A stretch of 64,000 nt of DNA, taken from positions 1-64,000 of the forward strand of contig FMVK01000010.1 in assembly GCA_900102065.1 (NCBI GenBank). The letters are read 5' to 3'. This document shows, in pieces, positions 18,527 through 26,801 of the stretch (its first letter is position 1; each line of letters begins with the position of its first letter). The DNA is from Lachnospiraceae bacterium XPB1003. GTDB lineage: Bacteria; Bacillota; Clostridia; Lachnospirales; Lachnospiraceae. The position numbers and the translations under genes are program-made. Under the pieces are notes generated by a model. The model made no database searches and was not told the origin of the DNA. It was given only the letters and a program-made list of their open reading frames with translations.

Positions 18527-18840
18527 AATCCGGAAGTCGATCATTCTCACACCCTCCGGCATATTTGGTCGACATTCATGCATCTCACGCCCCTTGAGGC
18601 ACGACAATCATACAGCCTATTCTGACGGTGAATTTATTCGCCAAGCAGTTTTGCGGAAACAACCAAATCCTATCGCAATTGCCCGAAACCGCTCACACGC
18701 TCCATCCGTGGATCGTTGTTCACTCGCCCCGCCATCCATGGCGGGACGTTTCTATTTTTAGGATTGTTTCCGAAACTGCTAAGGCTCATATTACACCATC
18801 AGAATAGGCTGTATGGTTGTCGAACCTCAGCAAAGCGATC
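18527..18840 (-). ncRNA. Candidate structured RNA or leader with long nested stems
   Basis: No gene lies between 18381 and 18850. The outer arms 18595-18630 and 18794-18829 (36 bases each) pair with four mismatches. Inside them 18644-18671 and 18760-18780 pair with small bulges, and inside those sits a perfect 8-base hairpin (18728-18745, CCCGCCAT/ATGGCGGG). Downstream on the minus strand TGCCGGAGG (18561-18553) repeats the first arm of the terminator at 18518-18526, so it could pair with the terminator's second arm and prevent it forming. The strand is inferred from the terminator. I do not recognise the family. A miniature inverted-repeat element is the main alternative. Confidence 0.5.
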
Positions 18841-18850
18841 AGCGCAGTGT

Positions 18851-19630
18851 TCAGCCTAATGCTACATCCAGTGTCATCATAAGTGTAAAACCCACTGCGA
18901 AGAATATGGTTCCCAGATCCGAATGCTCTCCTTCGGAAAGTTCCGGGATAAGTTCTTCCACCACAACATAAAACATCGCAGCAGCAGCGAAGCTTAGCAT
19001 ATACGGAAGTGCGGGAACGATAAGCGATGACAAAGCAATTGTTATGATACCTGCAACAGGTTCCACCGCTCCCGACAGAACACCATACAGAAAAGCCCTG
19101 GGTTTGGAATTTCCTTCGGCACAGAAAGGCATTGATACGATGGCACCTTCCGGGAAATTCTGGATGGCTATACCTATGGCAAGCACAAGCGCACCTGCAG
19201 CACTTATCTTCTCATTTCCGTTCATCCATCCCGCAAATACAACTCCCACAGCCATACCTTCAGGTATATTGTGGATAGTAACGGCAAGTATCATCTTCGC
19301 GGTTCTGCTGAGACTGCTCTTCGGTCCCTCTACTGCATTATTCGCATGCAGATGAGGAGTAAGCTTATCAATAAGCAGCAGGAAAATGATACCCATCCAA
19401 AAGCCTGTCACAACCGGAAGGAAAGCCATTCTCCCCTTATCAACCTCCTGTTCAAGAGCAGGAATGATAAGGCTCCATATAGATGCCGCAACCATAACTC
19501 CTGCCGCAAATCCGGTTAGTATTCGCTGTACCCTTAATGACAACTGTTTTTTCATCAGGAATACACAAGCCGCACCAAGTGTAGTTCCCAAAAAAGGAAT
19601 CAGTAATCCCTGAATAACTTTGATATCCAT
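18851..19630 (-). CDS. ZIP family divalent metal transporter
   Basis: A 259-residue membrane protein with about eight helices. Helix 4 carries HNIPEGMAVGVVFAG and helix 5 carries NFPEGAIVSMPF, the paired HNxPEG/NxPEG metal-site motifs of the GufA/ZupT branch of ZIP carriers, which bring in zinc and sometimes iron or manganese. The loop between helices 3 and 4 (THLHANNAVEGPKSS) holds two histidines of the kind often seen there. The gene has its own ribosome site and lies upstream of the leader element; whether the nitrogenase-like operon is read through from it is unknown. Confidence 0.9.
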   Translation of the reverse strand: MDIKVIQGLLIPFLGTTLGAACVFLMKKQLSLRVQRILTGFAAGVMVAASIWSLIIPALEQEVDKGRMAFLPVVTGFWMGIIFLLLIDKLTPHLHANNAVEGPKSSLSRTAKMILAVTIHNIPEGMAVGVVFAGWMNGNEKISAAGALVLAIGIAIQNFPEGAIVSMPFCAEGNSKPRAFLYGVLSGAVEPVAGIITIALSSLIVPALPYMLSFAAAAMFYVVVEELIPELSEGEHSDLGTIFFAVGFTLMMTLDVALG

Positions 19631-19734
19631 ATTTTTCTCCTGCTATCATGATCAGTTAAAAACCTTTTATATTCTACCACAGCTGTCCGTCATTTCCGTG
19701 AATCTTTGTCCGACTCCGGATTTTACAAACTAAC

Positions 19735-19762
19735 AAAAAAGCGCCTCCTTTCGGAAGCGCCT
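19735..19762 (-). terminator. Terminator of the ECF-type S-component gene
   Basis: Eight-base arms GCGCTTCC/GGAGGCGC with a GAAA loop and TTTTTT following on the minus strand. Confidence 0.85.
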
Positions 19763-19779
19763 TAACGATCATCCTATTT

Positions 19780-20322
19780 TTATTCGGGATTGTCTGCAGA
19801 TTTATTTAACGGTATCCAGATGACCGCAGCAAAAGCCGTACCAACAAGCGCAGTTATGAGCTGAACGACCGAATAAGTAAACTGAAGCTTCGGAAGCATG
19901 GGCGCCATCTTCTCGGGAAGAGCTGTTGTTAATAGCAGGCCGTAAGAAATGGTAAGTGCCATAAAAACCGCTTTGATCACACTTCCTATACAACTTCCAA
20001 TAAGCAGGTTTTTACTTGTCTTCTTTTTTCTTGCGATGATCCACACACCAAGTGCAAGAAGCGCATTACCCACCATGATAAGAGGCATTATCCCGGGTAT
20101 CACTTTCATAACAGGTGCCCCTGTGATAATAAAAGCCGTAACCGGAGTTACGATTGATAAGAGTATTGCCCAGGGCAGTCCACAGGCCATGACACAAATG
20201 ATAATGCATGTGTTGATAATGGGTCCTGTGATAAATACACTGGTATTCTTAAAGAACTGGCTTACTATACATATTGCAAGAAGTACCGCTGCCGTAGTTA
20301 ATCTCTTTACTTTAGGATTCAT
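19780..20322 (-). CDS. ECF-transporter S-component-like membrane protein
   Basis: A 180-residue hydrophobic protein with about six helices. The opening KVKRLTTAAVLLAICIVSQFF and the positively charged first turn are typical of substrate-binding S components of energy-coupling-factor importers in Firmicutes. The body has ITGPIINTCIIICVMACGLP and GAPVMKVIPGIMPLIMVGNA. The vitamin or metal it binds cannot be read from the sequence, and no riboswitch is visible in the 87 bases upstream. It is monocistronic with a strong terminator. Confidence 0.7.
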   Translation of the reverse strand: MNPKVKRLTTAAVLLAICIVSQFFKNTSVFITGPIINTCIIICVMACGLPWAILLSIVTPVTAFIITGAPVMKVIPGIMPLIMVGNALLALGVWIIARKKKTSKNLLIGSCIGSVIKAVFMALTISYGLLLTTALPEKMAPMLPKLQFTYSVVQLITALVGTAFAAVIWIPLNKSADNPE

Positions 20323-20409
20323 TTTCCGTAACTCCCGTTATTTTTAATCATGTAATCATTTTGTCGAACCGTCTGTAGCATAATTCTTTTTCTTATATCG
20401 CAATTGCGA

Positions 20410-20973
20410 TCAAATATCAAATTTATTGATCTCGAGACAATTCATATCATCATCAAAGATAAATTCAACTACCCATGGCATCTTCCCGACCATTGCCCTG
20501 AAATCTTCATATCCGTATGAATCATCATAATAATTGATTATACAGCTGAGAGCCGTCCCATGACTTCCGATAATGATCTTCTCACCTTTATATTTTTTCA
20601 GGATACCCTTAAGAGCTGCTATATTCCTGTCCTGCACTTCTCTTAAGCACTCTCCGCCCGGAAGTTTGAATGAAAAGTCCTCCCACTGTCTGGCAGTAAA
20701 ATCTTTAAAATCTTCTACCCACTCATCGGAGACTTTCCTTTCTCTCAGATCATCAACAGTCTCTATCTCAAGCCCGCGACTGTCGGTAAAGGTTCTGATA
20801 GTGTCGATCGATCTCTTATACGGACTTGATAAGGCAACGGTGATCTCTTTATCCGCGAAGAAATCACAGACCTTCGCCCTGTCCTTCAAGCCCTTCTCGG
20901 TCAGTTCCCTGAGCAGATCATCATGATTATCGTAATTGGGTTCCGCATGTCTTACAAACCATACTTCTGTCAT
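20410..20973 (-). CDS. Histidine phosphatase superfamily protein
   Basis: A 187-residue cytosolic protein of the phosphoglycerate mutase-like branch: WFVRHAEPNYD at the start supplies the phospho-accepting His and Arg, ALSSPYKRSIDTI gives the second Arg, and IIGSHGTALSCII gives the second catalytic His. Similar small clostridial proteins are annotated as broad phosphatases (CobC-like or GpmB-like). The true substrate is unknown. It lies 18 bases after the SulP gene and is likely co-transcribed with it. Confidence 0.9.
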   Translation of the reverse strand: MTEVWFVRHAEPNYDNHDDLLRELTEKGLKDRAKVCDFFADKEITVALSSPYKRSIDTIRTFTDSRGLEIETVDDLRERKVSDEWVEDFKDFTARQWEDFSFKLPGGECLREVQDRNIAALKGILKKYKGEKIIIGSHGTALSCIINYYDDSYGYEDFRAMVGKMPWVVEFIFDDDMNCLEINKFDI

Positions 20974-20991
20974 GATACAGTCTCCTTATGA

Positions 20992-22686
20992 TCACCTTTC
21001 TACCTTACTGTTTTTTATCTCTTTTTCGATCTCGGCAGCTCTTACGAGAGCGGTATCGATATGGCTGCAGAAATTCTCTTTGCCGATCTTAGCCGATAAG
21101 CCTGCCTTCTCCATTGCATGAGCAGGTTGCTCATTAACGTGTGAGAATACGACTTTTACATTATGTTTCTCACAACGTTTAACTATATTAGCGAGAGTCT
21201 CTACGCCTGCCGCATCAACAGCAGGTACGTTTCTCATTCTTATTACGAGAACATCTATATCCTCGTCATCAAGCATATATTTGAACTTATCGTGAGCCGC
21301 GAAGAACATAGGTCCGTTGATCTCGAACACTCTTGTATTCTGAGGGATCTTCTTAAGAAGGATATTGTCCGGATCCGTATCTTCATCATCCACATCAACC
21401 CATGCATGTGCTTCCGTAACATCTGCCATTCTCTTCATGAAGAGGATAGCTGCAAGTACCATACCAACGCCGATGGCAACCACAAGGTCGAATACTACGG
21501 TAAAGATAAGTGTTACGAAGAGTACCATTATATCGCTCTTGGGCGCGGTTTTTGCGGTATAAACAATATTTCTCCAGCCGCTCATATTATAGGCAACCAC
21601 AAAGAGGATGGCTGCGATGGTAGGCATAGGGATAAGCGAAGCATAAGGCATGAGTATCAAAAGGATAGCAAGCACAACTATTGAATGGACCATTCCGGCA
21701 ACAGGTGTACGTCCGCCGTTCTTAACATTGGCCGCAGTTCTTGCGATAGCACCGGTTGCAGGTATTCCTCCGAAAAGTGCGGATGCTATATTTGCGGTAC
21801 CCTGTGCGATTATCTCCATATTCGATCTGTGTCTCGATCCTATCATACCGTCGGATACAACACAGGATAAAAGTGATTCGATAGCGGCAAGGATGGCAAT
21901 GGTAAATGCATTGGGAACCAGAGCCTTCACCCTTGCAAATGTAACTTCGGGTAAAACAAACTGAGGGGGTCTGGAAGAGATCTCATAGAGATCACCGATG
22001 GTATTAACATTGATATCCGTAAGTTTAACAATGGCCGAACAGATGATAACGGCAATAAGGGACGCCGGAATCTTCTCTAACTTCTTGGGCCATAAGATCA
22101 AAATGGCAAGCGAAAGTATACCTATAAGAAGTGCCTGAACATTGATCGTTCCGATACACCTGAAAACCTCTGCTACCTTATCTAATGACTCAACGGGAGC
22201 ATTCTGAAAAGTAAGTCCCAGGAAATCCTTGATCTGTCCGATAAGGATCGTAACTGCTATACCAAATGTAAATCCCGATGTAATGGTTCCGGGGATATAT
22301 TTAATAAGGACACCGAAACGACACAGACCCATGATTATCATAATGATACCGGCCATTACGGTTGAAATGATAAGACCATCCATTCCTTCGGTAGCAACTA
22401 TTCCCGCTACTATGGTAGCAAAAGCAGCCGTGGGTCCCGCTATCTGAACTCTGCTTCCTCCGAGGAAAGAAACAATAAATCCCGCTACTATAGCAGTATA
22501 TAATCCCTGTTCAGGACCTACTCCCGATGCAAGTGCAAGCGCTATGGAAAGCGGAAGAGCTATTATCGCAACAATGATACCGGATACGACATCCTTAACG
22601 AACTGCTCCTTTGTATAAGTCTTCATTACCGAAAAAAGCTTCGGTTTGAGTTTTTCCTCTGTAGGCTTAACTTTTGCTTTATCCAT
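20992..22686 (-). CDS. SulP family anion transporter with STAS domain
   Basis: A 564-residue membrane transporter. About residues 30-430 form the SulP core (LPLSIALALASGVGPEQGLY, VQIAGPTAAFATIV, GGIPATGAIARTAANVKNGG), and residues about 440-560 form a cytosolic STAS domain (TRVFEINGPMFFAAHDKF, VIRMRNVPAVDAAGVETL). SulP proteins carry sulfate, bicarbonate or dicarboxylates; the substrate is not settled here. Bases 22714-22734 in the 5' region contain a small inverted repeat (GTAAGAC/GTCTTAT on the minus strand) that could be an operator. Confidence 0.93.
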   Translation of the reverse strand: MDKAKVKPTEEKLKPKLFSVMKTYTKEQFVKDVVSGIIVAIIALPLSIALALASGVGPEQGLYTAIVAGFIVSFLGGSRVQIAGPTAAFATIVAGIVATEGMDGLIISTVMAGIIMIIMGLCRFGVLIKYIPGTITSGFTFGIAVTILIGQIKDFLGLTFQNAPVESLDKVAEVFRCIGTINVQALLIGILSLAILILWPKKLEKIPASLIAVIICSAIVKLTDINVNTIGDLYEISSRPPQFVLPEVTFARVKALVPNAFTIAILAAIESLLSCVVSDGMIGSRHRSNMEIIAQGTANIASALFGGIPATGAIARTAANVKNGGRTPVAGMVHSIVVLAILLILMPYASLIPMPTIAAILFVVAYNMSGWRNIVYTAKTAPKSDIMVLFVTLIFTVVFDLVVAIGVGMVLAAILFMKRMADVTEAHAWVDVDDEDTDPDNILLKKIPQNTRVFEINGPMFFAAHDKFKYMLDDEDIDVLVIRMRNVPAVDAAGVETLANIVKRCEKHNVKVVFSHVNEQPAHAMEKAGLSAKIGKENFCSHIDTALVRAAEIEKEIKNSKVER

Positions 22687-22813
22687 TTCAGTTTCCTTCT
22701 TTCTCCAACCTGAATAAGACTTTTTGTCTTACTCGAACACACAAAGAGTTATTTTAATTAATACGCCTTATTATTTCAATATAAAAATTGCCGTTTTATA
22801 GGTTTCTTTTACC

Positions 22814-22842
22814 CTTACATCCCCCAATATTAATGTTATAAT
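22814..22842 (+). promoter_or_regulatory. Putative promoter of the [FeFe] hydrogenase gene
   Basis: CTTACA (22814-22819), 17 bases, perfect TATAAT (22837-22842). It overlaps an in-frame upstream ATG at 22841, which supports translation starting at 22874 instead. Confidence 0.65.
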
Positions 22843-22873
22843 GTTAAAAGATTTATTCAACAAAGGAGATACC

Positions 22874-24376
22874 ATGGTCACTAATGACAAAGGAATCGTA
22901 GGATTAAAACACGATATTGCGGAAGAAGTCTGCAGACTCGCATGGGCAGGTAATCTTAATGAAGAGACCAAAAACGATCTCGTCATGAAAACGATACCGG
23001 GACCCAAACCCAGCTTCAGATGCTGTATCTATAAGGAAAGAGAGATCGTAAGAGAGCGTATCCGTCTCGCCTGCGGTCAGAACACATCGGACAATCCCGA
23101 TTCGGACAACGTAGTTCAGGTCATCTATGCCGCCTGCAACGAATGTCCTCTTTCCGCATACTCTGTTACGGATAACTGCCGTTTTTGTCTCGGAAAGGCT
23201 TGTCAGGCAAGCTGTAAATTCGACGCTATCCACCCCGGTGATGTCCGCATGCATATCGACCCTTCCAAATGTAAGGAATGCGGAATGTGCGCCGGTGCCT
23301 GTCCTTATAATGCCATCGTTCATCTGGAACGTCCCTGTAAAAAGGTATGTCCGGTCAATGCCATTACCTATGACGAATATGGTATCTGCAAAATAGATGA
23401 ATCCAAGTGCATCAACTGCGGACGCTGCATACACTCCTGCCCCTTCGGTGCCATCGGTTCAAAAATATATCTTGTTCAGATCATCGAAGCTATCCTCGCA
23501 GGAAAAGAAGTCATTGCTATGACAGCCCCTGCAATAGAAGGTCAGTTCGGAGAAAATATCACTATGGCCTCCATTCGCAAGGCTTTAAAGGAACTGGGCT
23601 TTGCCGATATGGTTGAAGTCGGTCTCGGCGGAGATATGACAGCAGCCTACGAATCTCTGGAGTGGACAGAAGCCAAGGAAGAAGGCCACAAGATGACTAC
23701 ATCCTGCTGCCCTGCTTTCATCAATCTCTTAAAGAAACATTTCCCTGATCAGTTCCGTGATAATATGTCATCCATAGTGTCACCCATGTGTGCAATCTCA
23801 CGTTACTTAAAACTTACGCATCCCGATTGCGTCACAGTATTCATCGGTCCCTGCATCGCAAAGAAATCCGAATCACGTGACGAGAGCGTTCCCGATAATG
23901 CCGATTACGTTATCACTTTCGGTGAATTCGCAGCACTGCTCCGTTCCAAGGATGTGACACTTGAACCTGTGGAAGAAGAGTATCAGGAAGCCACCATCTT
24001 CGGAAAGAAATTCGCATCCAGCGGCGGCGTTGCCAATGCTGTTCTCGAATGCATGATGGAACGCGGTGAGAGAACCGATGAGATCAAGCTTCGCAAGGCA
24101 GCCGGTGGTGACGAATGCCGCAAGGCACTCCTTCTCCTCAAGGCAGGAAAACTTCCCGAAGACTTCATCGAAGGTATGGTCTGCCCCGAAGGCTGTGTAG
24201 GCGGACCTTCAAGATATAAGACTGCTCAGGAAGTCATGAAGGCAAGAGCTACCCTGCTCAGCAAAGCAGACGGCAGAAAGATCCTTGATAATCTTGAGAA
24301 CTATCCTATGGATAAATTCTCCATGCACCGCGACGGTCACATGGATCCCGAGATGACAAAAAAGGTACTGAAATAA
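22874..24376 (+). CDS. Monomeric [FeFe] hydrogenase
   Basis: A 500-residue redox enzyme that makes or consumes H2 with ferredoxin-type partners. The N-terminal part holds a cysteine-rich segment (CNECPLSAYSVTDNC, then CLGKACQASC) and two [4Fe-4S] motifs (CKECGMCAGACP and CINCGRCIHSCP, with CKKVCPVNA between). The H-cluster motifs are TSCCPAF, FIGPCIAKKSES and EGMVCPEGCVGGP. They differ from the common TSCCPAW/MPCTAKK forms and fit the group often called B. ATG 22874 is chosen for AAAGGAG 6 bases upstream. No hydE, hydF or hydG maturases lie in the window. Confidence 0.92.
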   Translation: MVTNDKGIVGLKHDIAEEVCRLAWAGNLNEETKNDLVMKTIPGPKPSFRCCIYKEREIVRERIRLACGQNTSDNPDSDNVVQVIYAACNECPLSAYSVTDNCRFCLGKACQASCKFDAIHPGDVRMHIDPSKCKECGMCAGACPYNAIVHLERPCKKVCPVNAITYDEYGICKIDESKCINCGRCIHSCPFGAIGSKIYLVQIIEAILAGKEVIAMTAPAIEGQFGENITMASIRKALKELGFADMVEVGLGGDMTAAYESLEWTEAKEEGHKMTTSCCPAFINLLKKHFPDQFRDNMSSIVSPMCAISRYLKLTHPDCVTVFIGPCIAKKSESRDESVPDNADYVITFGEFAALLRSKDVTLEPVEEEYQEATIFGKKFASSGGVANAVLECMMERGERTDEIKLRKAAGGDECRKALLLLKAGKLPEDFIEGMVCPEGCVGGPSRYKTAQEVMKARATLLSKADGRKILDNLENYPMDKFSMHRDGHMDPEMTKKVLK

Positions 24377-24395
24377 GAAAATGGGCATAAAAAAA

Positions 24396-24469
24396 TCGAG
24401 GTGACAGGATTCGAACCTGCGGCCTCCTGGTCCCAAACCAGGCGCTCCACCAAGCTGAGCCACACCTCG
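24396..24469 (-). tRNA. tRNA-Pro (anticodon TGG)
   Basis: A 74-base cloverleaf on the minus strand. The acceptor arms are CGAGGTG/CACCTCG with discriminator A. The D arm begins GGCTCAGC. The anticodon stem CCTGG/CCAGG encloses the loop TTTGGGA, giving anticodon TGG, and the T arm is GCAGG-TTCGAAT-CCTGT. No CCA is encoded. Six T residues follow directly on the minus strand. Confidence 0.95.
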
Positions 24470-24590
24470 ATGTGATCACATGAGACCGGATCAACCGCGA
24501 CCATGCAACATCTTTTATAACATACAAGCGGCATACTGTCAAAAACGTATGCCGCTTTTGTTATATCCAATTTAATATTTATGCGGGATT

Positions 24591-25223
24591 TTATACGAGT
24601 TCAATATACTTTAACTCTATCAGTCTGTCTCGCATCGCTCTTACAGCCTTGCCTCTGTGACTGATCTGATTCTTCTGTTCGGAAGTCATCTGTGCCGTGG
24701 TGCATCCGAATTCCGGCACATAGAAGAAAGGATCATATCCGAATCCGTTCTCACCCGCTATCTCGTGAGCAACCATTCCTTCAACAGTCTCAAGAACAGT
24801 TATCGCATCCTCTTTACCGGGGAGTGCTGCTGCGATCGAGCAGACAAAACGTGCTGTACGCTTTTCTTCAGGAACATCCTTTATCTCATCGATTATGTCC
24901 TGCATAGCCTGAGTGTAAGTTCTGTCTCCAAGCCATCTGTGAGACTGAACTCCCGGCATCTTTCCCAGAGCATCGATCTCAAGCCCCGAATCATCTGCCA
25001 TAACTATAGCATCCATGAAATCTTTCTTCTTATCTGCGATGTAATCCGCAACGGCTTTTGCCTTAATAGCTGCATTCTCGGTGAATGTGGTTCCCGTCTC
25101 GTCTATATCTTCATCAAATCCTATATCTTTCATCTGCAGGATCTGTGTATCCGTTCCCTGCATGATCTCACCGATCTCTTTTACCTTGTCGGCATTGGTT
25201 GTTGCAAATATGATAGTTCTCAT
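24591..25223 (-). CDS. rdgB: RdgB/HAM1 non-canonical purine NTP pyrophosphatase
   Basis: A 210-residue house-cleaning enzyme that hydrolyses XTP, ITP and dITP to monophosphates. Motifs: IFATTNADKVKEIGE at the start, ADDSGLEIDALGKMPGVQSHRW in the middle (quoted in part as DDSGLEIDALGKMPG), ENGFGYDPFFYVPEFG and SHRGKAVRAM at the end. Its ATG overlaps the rlmL-like stop by 4 bases, so it is the third gene of the DUF1858-rlmL-rdgB operon. Confidence 0.96.
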   Translation of the reverse strand: MRTIIFATTNADKVKEIGEIMQGTDTQILQMKDIGFDEDIDETGTTFTENAAIKAKAVADYIADKKKDFMDAIVMADDSGLEIDALGKMPGVQSHRWLGDRTYTQAMQDIIDEIKDVPEEKRTARFVCSIAAALPGKEDAITVLETVEGMVAHEIAGENGFGYDPFFYVPEFGCTTAQMTSEQKNQISHRGKAVRAMRDRLIELKYIELV

Positions 25224-26380
25224 TGATCGTTACTCCTTGTGCGCTTGGGCGGTCTGGGGCCCATAAAACTGTAAAAGTATGTCTTAAGCATTCCGTTGTA
25301 GATCTTACGGTTCTTATCGGCTTTTCTGCCTATATATTTTTCCGCATCTTCATATGAAGTAATCATGAACATCGACCATGAATCAAGTGCGGCATATCTT
25401 TCCCCTATGGTCTTATATAATTCCGGAAGCTCCGCCTTCTCTTCCAGTCTCTCTCCATAGGGCGGATTGGTTATTATGAATCCGTATTTTTTAGGATGTG
25501 AAAGATCCGCAACAGACCTTGTCTGGAAATGTATCATGTCCTTTACGCCGGCAAGCTCCGCATTGGCTCTGGCGATCTTGGTCATCTCGGGATCCAGATC
25601 ATAAGCCTGTATATCACATTTCACGCTTCTGTCTATCATGTCTGCAGCTTCTTCTCTGGCGTCCTTCCAGAAGCTGTCTGAAATGACATTTGTCCACTTC
25701 TCTGCCATAAACTTCCTGTTCATTCCCGGAGCGATATTTGCAGCCATAAGTGCTGCTTCTATAGGAAATGTACCGCTTCCGCAGAACGGATCCACCAGCA
25801 CACGGTCTGCATGCCACGGTGTGAGCATGATAAGTGCCGCTGCCAGATTCTCCGCTATGGGAGCCTTCGCCGTAAGCTTTCTGTATCCGCGCTTATGAAG
25901 GGATTCACCTGTAGTATCGAGTCCCACAGTGACCTCATCCTTTTTGATAAATACTCTTATGGGATAATCGGCGCCGCTTTCATCAAACCATTCCTTCTTA
26001 TAGATATCCTTGAGATGCTCTACCATAGCCTTTTTCATAATAGACTGAATGTCCGAAGGCGAAAAAAGAGCACTCTTAACGCTGGCTGCTTTGGCTACCC
26101 AGAACCTTCCGTCCTTGGGGATCCACTCTTCTATGGGAAGTGCTTTGGTCCCCTGAAAGAGTTCCTCAAAAGTCTCTGCATGAAAGCTTCCAAGCTTTAC
26201 AAGTATCCTCTCGGCAGTTCTCGATCCGATATTAACTCTTGCAAGAGCTTCATGATCTCCGAGAAAAGTTACTCTTCCGTCCTCTACTTCGGAGACCTCA
26301 TAACCCAGATCCATTATCTCTCTTTTGAGCACCGATTCCAGTCCGAAATGGCAGGGCGCTATTAGTTCATAGGTCTTCAT
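25220..26380 (-). CDS. THUMP-domain 23S rRNA guanine-N2 methyltransferase (RlmL/YpsC type)
   Basis: A 386-residue RNA methyltransferase. Residues about 50-155 form the THUMP RNA-binding domain; the Rossmann methyltransferase part has DPFCGSGTFPIEAALMA (SAM binding) and the catalytic FIITNPPYGERL. The family (YpsC, RlmL N-terminal half) makes m2G in 23S rRNA. It overlaps DUF1858 upstream by 4 bases and rdgB downstream by 4 bases, so all three are translationally coupled. The C-terminal tail GPRPPKRTRSNDQ is basic. Confidence 0.93.
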   Translation of the reverse strand: MKTYELIAPCHFGLESVLKREIMDLGYEVSEVEDGRVTFLGDHEALARVNIGSRTAERILVKLGSFHAETFEELFQGTKALPIEEWIPKDGRFWVAKAASVKSALFSPSDIQSIMKKAMVEHLKDIYKKEWFDESGADYPIRVFIKKDEVTVGLDTTGESLHKRGYRKLTAKAPIAENLAAALIMLTPWHADRVLVDPFCGSGTFPIEAALMAANIAPGMNRKFMAEKWTNVISDSFWKDAREEAADMIDRSVKCDIQAYDLDPEMTKIARANAELAGVKDMIHFQTRSVADLSHPKKYGFIITNPPYGERLEEKAELPELYKTIGERYAALDSWSMFMITSYEDAEKYIGRKADKNRKIYNGMLKTYFYSFMGPRPPKRTRSNDQ

Positions 26381-26673
26381 ACGTTCTCACTTGAAGCATC
26401 CGCAGGTTCAACTCCAGCTGCTTTCCTTGCTTCCGCATCATTCTCTGCCTTGTATTCTTCTTCCTGCTTTAAGAAATCATTGAGTTCATTAACCATTACA
26501 TCGATATCTTCCGCACTGAAGCCGTGAACCATCATAGCCTCGGCAAGCGACTCACCTGCTGCCGCATAACATGAGATGCAGTGCATTCCCTGTGCCATAA
26601 GGATATTTGCGATATAAGGGCTCTGCTCAAGAACCTCGGGGATAAGCATGTCTTTTGTAATTGTTTTAGCCAT
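26377..26673 (-). CDS. DUF1858 small cysteine-pair protein
   Basis: A 98-residue protein with the DUF1858 core ITKDMLIPEVLEQSPYIANI and the motif GMHCISCYAAAGESLAEA. The CxxC pair suggests a redox or metal site; related domains occur in hydrid-cluster-type and hypothetical proteins of anaerobes. The C-terminal third is acidic and alanine-rich, probably disordered. It is the first gene of the operon with rlmL and rdgB. Upstream, 26720-26760 contains two imperfect 20-base tandem repeats (CTAGAAATCATTTTTACTTT and CCAGAAATTATTCTTACTAA) of unknown meaning. Confidence 0.85.
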   Translation of the reverse strand: MAKTITKDMLIPEVLEQSPYIANILMAQGMHCISCYAAAGESLAEAMMVHGFSAEDIDVMVNELNDFLKQEEEYKAENDAEARKAAGVEPADASSENV

Positions 26674-26801
26674 TTTTAAAATCCTTTCTTTAACATCTTA
26701 CTTTTAGTGACTTTAGCTTACTAGAAATCATTTTTACTTTCCAGAAATTATTCTTACTAATTTAAAATAGTTTTATGACTTCCGCTGCTGTGACGGCTGT
26801 C

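Noticed and set aside
18527-18840. Known SAM, cobalamin or molybdenum-cofactor riboswitch as the leader
   Set aside because: None of the conserved core sequences I know for these classes is visible; the family remains unassigned.
20398-20409. Perfect 12-base palindrome TCGCAATTGCGA
   Set aside because: It abuts the stop codon of the histidine phosphatase gene, is short, and has no partner site; likely chance.
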